DNA from: Winogradskyella ouciana | GTDB taxonomy: Bacteria; Bacteroidota; Bacteroidia; Flavobacteriales; Flavobacteriaceae | Direction: 5' to 3' | Assembly (NCBI RefSeq): GCF_009709615.1 | Contig: NZ_WJYA01000004.1 | Coordinates: 558,001-622,000 of the forward strand | Length of the DNA stretch: 64,000 nucleotides | Shown: positions 59,132 through 64,000 of the stretch, in pieces | Layout of the letters: every line of letters begins with the position of its first letter | How positions within the stretch are numbered: the stretch's first letter is position 1 | Made by a program: the position numbers and the translations under genes | Notes under the pieces: model-generated | Seen by the model: only the letters and a program-made list of their open reading frames with translations | Told to the model about the DNA's origin: nothing | Database searches by the model: none

Positions 59132-59551
59132 ATGGGAAAGACAAAAGAATACACCAATGGTGAGGTAACCGTGGTTTGGGAGGCTGAAAAATGTATCCAC
59201 TCAGGTATTTGTGTAAAGGGTTCACCTGAGGTATTTCAACCAAAAGAACGCCCTTGGGTTAAAGTTGATGCTTCACCAACCAATGAGATTGTTGAAACGG
59301 TTAAGAAATGCCCTTCGGGAGCTTTGAGCTATTATATGAATAATGGTGAGGATAAAACAGCTCAATCTTTAGAAACCAAAGTTGAAGTGTTGGAAAACGG
59401 ACCGCTTTTGGTTTATGGCACGTTGAAAGTAACTCACAAAGATGGTAACGAAGAAACAAAAAATAAAACGACTGCCTTCTGCCGTTGTGGAGCTTCACAG
59501 AACAAACCCTATTGTGATGGTGCACATGTAAAGAAGGATTTTAGAGGGTAA
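59132..59551 (+). CDS. YjdI-type Fe-S domain fused to a CDGSH iron-sulfur domain
   Basis: This 139-residue protein joins two small cluster domains. Residues 10-70 match the divergent 4Fe-4S mono-cluster domain of YjdI (EKCIHSGICVKGSPEVF, KKCPSGALSYY; Cys21, Cys27, Cys60). Residues 115-132 form a CDGSH domain (FCRCGASQNKPYCDGAH; ligands Cys117, Cys119, Cys128 and His132) that binds a labile [2Fe-2S] cluster. Such proteins are thought to take part in redox or cluster transfer. It is divergent from the kynurenine operon with closely spaced promoters, so shared control is possible. Confidence 0.92.
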   Translation: MGKTKEYTNGEVTVVWEAEKCIHSGICVKGSPEVFQPKERPWVKVDASPTNEIVETVKKCPSGALSYYMNNGEDKTAQSLETKVEVLENGPLLVYGTLKVTHKDGNEETKNKTTAFCRCGASQNKPYCDGAHVKKDFRG

Positions 59552-59587
59552 AAGAAAAAGCACTTTAACTCGTAAGATAAAGTGCTT
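59551..59587 (-). terminator. Likely terminator for the DUF6503 gene
   Basis: A perfect 10-bp stem AAGCACTTTA/TAAAGTGCTT (59558-59567 with 59578-59587) is followed on the minus strand by TTTTTCTTTT. It lies about 115 bases after the DUF6503 stop and right behind the convergent Fe-S gene, which has no T run on its own side. Confidence 0.55.
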
Positions 59588-59606
59588 GGATATATATAGG
59601 CGCCAA

Positions 59607-59665
59607 AAGGCGGAAAATGTAAGCTATACGTTTTAAGTCGAAATGACGGACGTGAAACTTACATT
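59607..59665. repeat. Intergenic inverted-repeat remnant
   Basis: AATGTAAG (59616) and CTTACATT (59658) flank GTCGAAATGACGGACG, a word typical of flavobacterial intergenic repeats. Confidence 0.4.
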
Positions 59666-59703
59666 ATAGATTACAAAAGTAATGCCAAAAATTATATTTA
59701 GTA

Positions 59704-60387
59704 TTACTCCAATGTTATGTTAACGTCAGTAAAGTTTAAGTTCCAGTTACCGTTGTCTCTTTTGTGGTCAATGGCAATCTTTATGCCGTTAAAATCTTTA
59801 TAGTTTTCGAAAGTCGTTGCCATTGATGGTTCTTTTGAGTTTCCTTTTCTGAAAATCCATTCTTCAATCATATAATCTTCATTGTAGAAAATATCATATG
59901 CATCACCAGGCGTATAGCCACCTTCGTTAGGATAGGTTATGGTAATCATATCCATTTTGGTTTTGCTAATTGGAGCTTCTGATTTTTTTGGTTCTGAGAT
60001 TGTTGCAGACGTATCCCAAACCAATTGAAATGGCACTAATAGCCAAAACTTGTCATTTATAAATGCTCTGTCAGCATTAGGAGGAACACTATCTAGTTCT
60101 GATCTCAGAAATTTTACATGTTGTTCGCCAGCTCGCATAACCACACTATCTTTTTTTGGAAACCATTCCCAAGATCTTCCGCTACCTTGTATTGTGTCAC
60201 GGTCAACTCTAAATGTGAATTCTATTTTTTCTACGTTTTTCCAGTTGTCGTAACCATGTGCATTTGCTATTTTTTCTGCAATGGTTAATTCTTTTGTTTC
60301 TTCTTCAATAACTACATTGTCTTTCTTTTCAGATTTACATGCTGAAACAATTAAAAGACAAATCAAACCGAGATATAATGACTTCAT
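59704..60387 (-). CDS. DUF6503 family lipoprotein
   Basis: This 227-residue protein has a lipoprotein signal (MKSLYLGLICLLIVSAC) and a beta-rich domain of the DUF6503 family: NAHGYDNWKNVEKIEFTFRV, SWEWFPKKDSVVMR, MITITYPNEGGYTPGDAYDIFYN and TTFENYKDFNGIKI. The fold resembles LolA/LolB-type lipid-binding half barrels, but the function is unknown. I start at 60387 so that the signal is N-terminal; the ATG at 60426 would lie next to the divergent methyltransferase start. Confidence 0.83.
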   Translation of the reverse strand: MKSLYLGLICLLIVSACKSEKKDNVVIEEETKELTIAEKIANAHGYDNWKNVEKIEFTFRVDRDTIQGSGRSWEWFPKKDSVVMRAGEQHVKFLRSELDSVPPNADRAFINDKFWLLVPFQLVWDTSATISEPKKSEAPISKTKMDMITITYPNEGGYTPGDAYDIFYNEDYMIEEWIFRKGNSKEPSMATTFENYKDFNGIKIAIDHKRDNGNWNLNFTDVNITLE

Positions 60388-60428
60388 ACGAAAAGGATTT
60401 TTTAATTTAGATGTAAAATTAATCAACG

Positions 60429-61229
60429 ATGGACGAGCACACTAATTATTTTGAAGTAAATAAAGACACATGGAACAAAAAAGTAGGTGTACATGCACAA
60501 AGTGATATGTATAACATGGAGGCTTTTAAAGCTGGCGAAACCTCTTTAATGCCTTATGAATTGAAAGCCTTAGGCGATGTTAGCGGAAAGTCTTTGTTGC
60601 ATCTACAATGCCATTTTGGGCAAGATACTTTGAGTTGGAGTAGGATGGGAGCGAAATGTGTTGGTGTGGATTTAAGTGATGAAGGTGTTAAACTTGCCAA
60701 AGCACTTAATGAGGAATTAAAGCTTGATGCCGAATTTGTATGTTGTAATGTTTTGGATACATCGCAACATGTTTCTGAAACTTTTGATATTGTTTATACA
60801 AGTTATGGAGTTATAGGTTGGTTACCAGACTTAAAGCCTTGGGCAAAAATGATTTCAGAACGGCTAAAGGTTGGAGGAACGTTTTACATCGTAGAATTCC
60901 ATCCCATTTTATGGATGTTTGATTATGTAGATGGAAAACCACAAATGAAATATCATTACAACCAAAAAGAAGTGATTTATGATGAATACGAAGGCACCTA
61001 TGCAGACCAATCTTCAAAAATGGTAAGTAAAGAATACGGTTGGAATCATGGTTTAAGTGAGGTTGTGAATGCACTTATTGAAGCAGGATTGCAAATAGAA
61101 TATTTGAATGAATATGATGAAAGCCCTTATGATGTCTTTCCTGACCTAGTTAAGATAGAGAACGGCATGTATAAAATGAAAGATCAACTGTTTCCGATGC
61201 TTTTTGAAATTAAGGCGATCAAAAAATAG
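60429..61229 (+). CDS. Class I SAM-dependent methyltransferase
   Basis: This 266-residue methyltransferase has SAM motif I in LLHLQCHFGQDTLSWSRMG, the acidic end of strand 2 in CVGVDLSDEGVKLA, motif II-like FDIVYTSYGVIGWLPDL and KVGGTFYIVEFHPILWMFD. The family occurs widely in Bacteroidota and its substrate is not known. It is divergent from DUF6503 and ends at a 33-base perfect palindrome. Confidence 0.87.
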   Translation: MDEHTNYFEVNKDTWNKKVGVHAQSDMYNMEAFKAGETSLMPYELKALGDVSGKSLLHLQCHFGQDTLSWSRMGAKCVGVDLSDEGVKLAKALNEELKLDAEFVCCNVLDTSQHVSETFDIVYTSYGVIGWLPDLKPWAKMISERLKVGGTFYIVEFHPILWMFDYVDGKPQMKYHYNQKEVIYDEYEGTYADQSSKMVSKEYGWNHGLSEVVNALIEAGLQIEYLNEYDESPYDVFPDLVKIENGMYKMKDQLFPMLFEIKAIKK

Positions 61230-61232
61230 TGT

Positions 61233-61265
61233 AGACCTTTCAGGCTTTAAAAGCCTGAAAGGTCT
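61233..61265. repeat. Perfect 16-bp-arm palindrome between convergent genes
   Basis: AGACCTTTCAGGCTTT, one base, then its exact reverse complement. It fills the 42-base gap between the methyltransferase and msrA stop codons. No T run follows on either strand, so it may act as a terminator only through its very stable stem. AGACCTTTCAGG-type palindromes recur in Bacteroidota genomes. Confidence 0.65.
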
Positions 61266-61271
61266 GATTAC

Positions 61272-61937
61272 TTAATGCTTTGCTTCTGCTTTTAACAATT
61301 CAGGTAATTTTGCTTTAAACCTATTCAATCTTGGGATAGAAACAGCTACAATGTAGCGTTGATTAGGATTGCGCTTTTCAAAATCTTGATGATAATCTTC
61401 AGCGACCCAAAACTTTTGAAATGGATAAACTTCTGCAGCAATTTCATCATCTAATTTTTTGGCCAGAGCTGCTTTTTTCTCTTCAATGATTTTTTTCTGT
61501 TCATCGTTCTGATAGAAAATAATTGAGCGGTATTGCGAACCTCTGTCAGGTCCTTGTCCGTTGACCTGTGTTGGGTTTTGGGAGCCAAAATACACATCGA
61601 CCAATGTTGCAAAACTAACTACTTCCGGGTCGTAAATCACTTCAACAGCTTCTGCATGGCCAGTTCTACCGGTATTACTCGATTCGTAGGTTGGGTTTTC
61701 GGTATGTCCTCCAGAATAACCGCTAATAACCTCGTCAACACCTTTTACACTTTCGTAAATAGCCTCAACACACCAGAAGCATCCACTGGCGAAATAGGCT
61801 TTTGCCATTCCGTTTTCCATTGGGACTTCAATAGGTTCAGCGTTGATTACTTCTTGTTGTTTTGGGTTGCTGTTTTGGGCTGAGTTATGACAGCTAAATA
61901 ATAAGGCTATGCTTAAAATGGATACTAATTTTTTCAT
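61272..61937 (-). CDS. msrA: Peptide-methionine (S)-S-oxide reductase, lipoprotein form
   Basis: This 221-residue MsrA repairs oxidised methionine. It carries a lipoprotein signal (MKKLVSILSIALLFSC) and a linker before the catalytic domain, so it acts in the periplasm or at the outer membrane. The active site reads FASGCFWCVEAIYESVKGV: Cys53 is the catalytic residue, and the extra Cys56 gives a CxxC pair where many MsrAs have GCFWG. Other motifs: SGYSGGHTENPTYE, GHAEAVEVIYDP and FQKFWVAEDYHQDF. MsrB is not in the window. Confidence 0.95.
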   Translation of the reverse strand: MKKLVSILSIALLFSCHNSAQNSNPKQQEVINAEPIEVPMENGMAKAYFASGCFWCVEAIYESVKGVDEVISGYSGGHTENPTYESSNTGRTGHAEAVEVIYDPEVVSFATLVDVYFGSQNPTQVNGQGPDRGSQYRSIIFYQNDEQKKIIEEKKAALAKKLDDEIAAEVYPFQKFWVAEDYHQDFEKRNPNQRYIVAVSIPRLNRFKAKLPELLKAEAKH

Positions 61938-62011
61938 AATCTATTTTTCTTTTTCATTCAGTCGTAGAAAAATACAAATCCTTAAAATGAATTTGTATAA
62001 AATTATGCTAA

Positions 62012-62040
62012 ATAAAAAAGCCTTTACAAACTGTAAAGGC
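62012..62040 (-). terminator. Intrinsic terminator after the CdsZ-like gene
   Basis: The 9-bp stem GCCTTTACA/TGTAAAGGC is followed on the minus strand by TTTTTTATTT, 25 bases after the stop codon. Confidence 0.8.
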
Positions 62041-62064
62041 CTTAAAACTATATTTTGAAAATGC

Positions 62065-62850
62065 TTATTTGCTTAACTTAGCAAATAACTTATCCATTTT
62101 TGCTTTTTCTTCTTCAGCTAATGCAGCATCCACTAAGATACGTCCACTGTGCTCATCGGTAATCACTTTTTTGCGAGAAGCGATTTCTACTTGCACTTGC
62201 GGTGGAATGGTAAAGAATGAACCACCAGAAGCACCACGCTCAATAGCGACAACGGCTAAACCGTTCTTTACATTGTTTCTTATTCTTTGGTATGCCTTTA
62301 CCAAACGGTCATCAATTTTCTTTTGAAAATCTTCAGATTTGCTCAAAAGCGCTTCTTCTTCTTTTTCCGTTTCTTTTAAAATCTCGTTTAGTTCTCCCTT
62401 TTTGTGCTTAAGGTGTTCTTTACGATCTTTTAAACGGTCTTTTGTTTCAGAAATAACTTCTTTCTTTTGCTCAATTTGAACTTTAAATTCCTTGATATGC
62501 TTTTCAGCCAATTGAATCTCTAACTCTTGAAACTCAATTTCTTTTGTTAAAGAGTTGTATTCTCTGTTATTTCTAACATTATTCTGTTGCTCGCTATACT
62601 TTTTGATTAAAGCCTTAGCTTCTTCGATTAAGTTCTTTTTGCCTTTAATCTCATCATCAATAATAGCAAGATTGTCATTTAATTTTTCTAATCTAGTATT
62701 CAGTCCTTCAACTTCATCTTCTAAATCTCTAACTTCTAAAGGAAGCTCACCTCTGACATTTCTTATTTCATCTACTCTAGAATCAATTAACTGTAAATCG
62801 TAGAGTGCTCTTAGACGCTCTTCTACAGTAGCTTCAGCTTTTTTTGCCAT
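62065..62850 (-). CDS. Coiled-coil protein of the C4-type zinc-ribbon (CdsZ-like) family, cysteines lost
   Basis: This 261-residue protein is mainly a long antiparallel coiled coil (about 10-195; ELEIQLAEKHIKEFKVQIEQ, KEHLKHKKGELNEILKE). A compact C-terminal domain matches the zf-C4-type family in all but its ligands: the usual CGGC and CxxCGR are SGGS (208-211) and DEHSGR (232-237), within GASGGSFFTIPPQVQVEI and ITDEHSGRILVD. The fold motif IPPQ and GRILVD are intact, so the ribbon has lost zinc without losing its sequence. Members are thought to bind nucleic acid or ribosome-related partners. The Nif3 gene lies 2 bases upstream; the two form an operon. Confidence 0.9.
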   Translation of the reverse strand: MAKKAEATVEERLRALYDLQLIDSRVDEIRNVRGELPLEVRDLEDEVEGLNTRLEKLNDNLAIIDDEIKGKKNLIEEAKALIKKYSEQQNNVRNNREYNSLTKEIEFQELEIQLAEKHIKEFKVQIEQKKEVISETKDRLKDRKEHLKHKKGELNEILKETEKEEEALLSKSEDFQKKIDDRLVKAYQRIRNNVKNGLAVVAIERGASGGSFFTIPPQVQVEIASRKKVITDEHSGRILVDAALAEEEKAKMDKLFAKLSK

Positions 62851-62852
62851 AA

Positions 62853-63947
62853 TTATAAATACTTTACCGGATTTGTATTTGTCTTTGATAAAACGACTGC
62901 AAAACTAGTAATTTTTTTCGAGAGATAGTCTACTAAAAACGATTTTGTGAACTGTTCACTTTCATAATGTCCAATATCTGCCAAAACAATGTCGTTTTCG
63001 GCACTGAAAAAATCATGATATTTTAGATCTGCTGTAACTAAAAGGTCTGCACCTGAGGCTTTTGCAGCTCCGATGGCAAAACTACCAGAACCTCCTAAAA
63101 CTGCAATCTTTTTAATGGACTTATTCAAAAATTTAGAATGTCTAATACATTCCGTATTCATTTTAGTCTTAACGTATTGGAGGCATTCCTCTTCATTCAT
63201 TTCGGTTTTGAGCTGACCGATCATTCCCATACCTATGTATTGATTTGTATTATCTAAAGTTGTGATTTCGTAAGCGACTTCTTCATAAGGGTGTGCGTTA
63301 TAGAGAGCTTTTAAAACTTTAGATTCTAAATGTTTTTTAAAGACCACGGAAATAGCCGTTTCATTTTCGGAATGTAATATACCTTTTTCGCCAACTGTTG
63401 GGTTTGAATCTTCGTTGCCTCTATAGGTGCCTTTACCTTCAATATTAAAACTGCAAGAGTCGTAATTGCCAATATTACCTGCACCTACTTTGAATAATGC
63501 TGTTCTTAAGTCTTCTGCATTATTTCTTGGCACATACGTTTGTAACTTTTTTAAAGTATTTGGTTGAGGTATTAAAACCTTCTTATTCTCTAATCCTAAT
63601 TGATCACAAATGATAGAATTAACTCCTTGAAATGCGTTGTCCAATGCTGTGTGAATAGAAAATATGGCAATATTATTTTGAATAGCTTTTATCACCACAC
63701 GCTCTACATACGATTTACCAGTCAGTTTTTTTAATCCTTTGAAAATAATTGGATGAAAACTTACGATGAGGTTACAATTGTTTTCAATAGCTTCATCAAC
63801 AACGGCTTCTAAAGTATCTAAAGTGACTAGGACTGCTGAGACGGATTGGTTTTTGTCACCTACCAATAAACCTACGTTGTCAAAATCTTCAGCATAGTTT
63901 AATGGAGCTAAATCGTGAAGTTGATTAATTACATCTTGTACGGTCAT
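62853..63947 (-). CDS. Nif3-like dinuclear metal centre protein
   Basis: This 364-residue protein is of the Nif3/YbgI/YqfO family. It has the long form with an inserted PII-like domain in the middle (about 130-235; LKALYNAHPYEEVAYEI). Metal-ligand motifs are FHPIIFKGLKKLTG and SIHTALDNAFQGVN at the N-terminal half and VTADLKYHDFFSAEN plus DIGHYESE at the C-terminal half. It forms hexameric toroids with a two-metal site; the true substrate is not settled, despite a historical GTP cyclohydrolase label. It starts 20 bases after a TAnnTTTG box and is followed by the CdsZ-like gene. Confidence 0.94.
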   Translation of the reverse strand: MTVQDVINQLHDLAPLNYAEDFDNVGLLVGDKNQSVSAVLVTLDTLEAVVDEAIENNCNLIVSFHPIIFKGLKKLTGKSYVERVVIKAIQNNIAIFSIHTALDNAFQGVNSIICDQLGLENKKVLIPQPNTLKKLQTYVPRNNAEDLRTALFKVGAGNIGNYDSCSFNIEGKGTYRGNEDSNPTVGEKGILHSENETAISVVFKKHLESKVLKALYNAHPYEEVAYEITTLDNTNQYIGMGMIGQLKTEMNEEECLQYVKTKMNTECIRHSKFLNKSIKKIAVLGGSGSFAIGAAKASGADLLVTADLKYHDFFSAENDIVLADIGHYESEQFTKSFLVDYLSKKITSFAVVLSKTNTNPVKYL

Positions 63948-63963
63948 ATGTGCAAATTTGTTT

Positions 63964-63971
63964 CAAAAATA
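63964..63971 (-). promoter_or_regulatory. Bacteroidota -7 box for the Nif3 - CdsZ-like operon
   Basis: The minus strand reads TATTTTTG, 17 bases upstream of the Nif3 ATG. Confidence 0.55.
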
Positions 63972-64000
63972 ATATATTTTAGTGCTCGTGAAGATTATCC

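Noticed and set aside
59027..59200. N-terminal extension of kynureninase to an ATG at 59200
   Set aside because: It lies upstream of the kynU promoter box and inside the divergent Fe-S gene, and its sequence is unlike kynureninases. TTG 59026 is preferred.
1..64000. tRNA, rRNA, transposase, phage or restriction/defence genes
   Set aside because: None was seen. All sizeable reading frames are accounted for by housekeeping, envelope or catabolic genes, and the gaps are short.

Overview
The window is chromosomal core-genome sequence of a marine-type member of the Flavobacteriaceae (Bacteroidota). The basis is: AT-rich DNA; the Bacteroidota -7 promoter box TAnnTTTG before many genes; no obvious Shine-Dalgarno sites; type IX secretion (T9SS) genes (porT, a T9SS plug protein, a cargo protein with a sorting tail); a TamL-type lipoprotein; a six-gene Na+-NQR operon; and many families typical of flavobacteria (DUF6090, DUF6503, DUF6702, DUF4846, DUF6695). 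I cannot name the genus. No tRNA, rRNA, CRISPR array, insertion-sequence transposase, phage gene or recognised defence system was seen.

Layout. 1-6.2 kb: pnp (cut by the left edge) and rpsO, two tandem paralogous PAS histidine kinases, a lipoprotein, accD. 6.3-12.4 kb: fbaA, tamL, an RNA methyltransferase, and a ubiE-porT pair. 12.6-16.3 kb: trkA-trkH potassium uptake and two related small membrane proteins. 16.3-24.6 kb: aminotransferase, fatty acid desaturase, rsmG, a secreted T9SS hydrolase, pruA, a permuted papain-like protein, apaG. 24.6-27.3 kb: group II PLP decarboxylase and T9SS plug protein. 27.5-33.6 kb: nqrABCDEF, followed at 36.1 kb by apbE, which attaches the FMN cofactors of NqrB and NqrC. 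37-44.8 kb: housekeeping genes (map, gpmI, a CoA-transferase, an M48 protease, a GNAT enzyme, pepE). 44.9-49.8 kb: two CarboxypepD_reg-like proteins, DUF6702, an M1 peptidase, tatA.

49.8-59.0 kb is one minus-strand run that encodes most of the aerobic kynurenine (tryptophan) degradation route: kynU, kmo, 3-hydroxyanthranilate dioxygenase, ACMSD, an aminomuconate-semialdehyde dehydrogenase and a RidA-type aminomuconate deaminase. Mixed in are an SDR that lacks the usual Tyr/Lys pair, a PsbP-like secreted protein, DUF6090 and an O-methyltransferase. Tryptophan 2,3-dioxygenase and kynurenine formamidase are not in the window. The junctions of this operon carry several short inverted-repeat elements. 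One of them supplies the C-terminus of KynU and the N-terminus of KMO. 59.1-64 kb: an Fe-S/CDGSH fusion protein, DUF6503, a methyltransferase, msrA, a coiled-coil protein with a degenerate zinc ribbon, and a Nif3-like protein.

I did not find a clearly new multi-gene system. The best leads are the repeat elements built into the kynurenine operon, the parallel loss of zinc-ribbon cysteines in two unrelated proteins (AccD and the CdsZ-like protein), the SDR with a replaced catalytic pair, and genes whose promoter box leaves essentially no 5' leader. No gap without a gene exceeds 300 bases. The longest is 42038-42310, upstream of the ankyrin-repeat gene, where I see only the gpmI promoter box.
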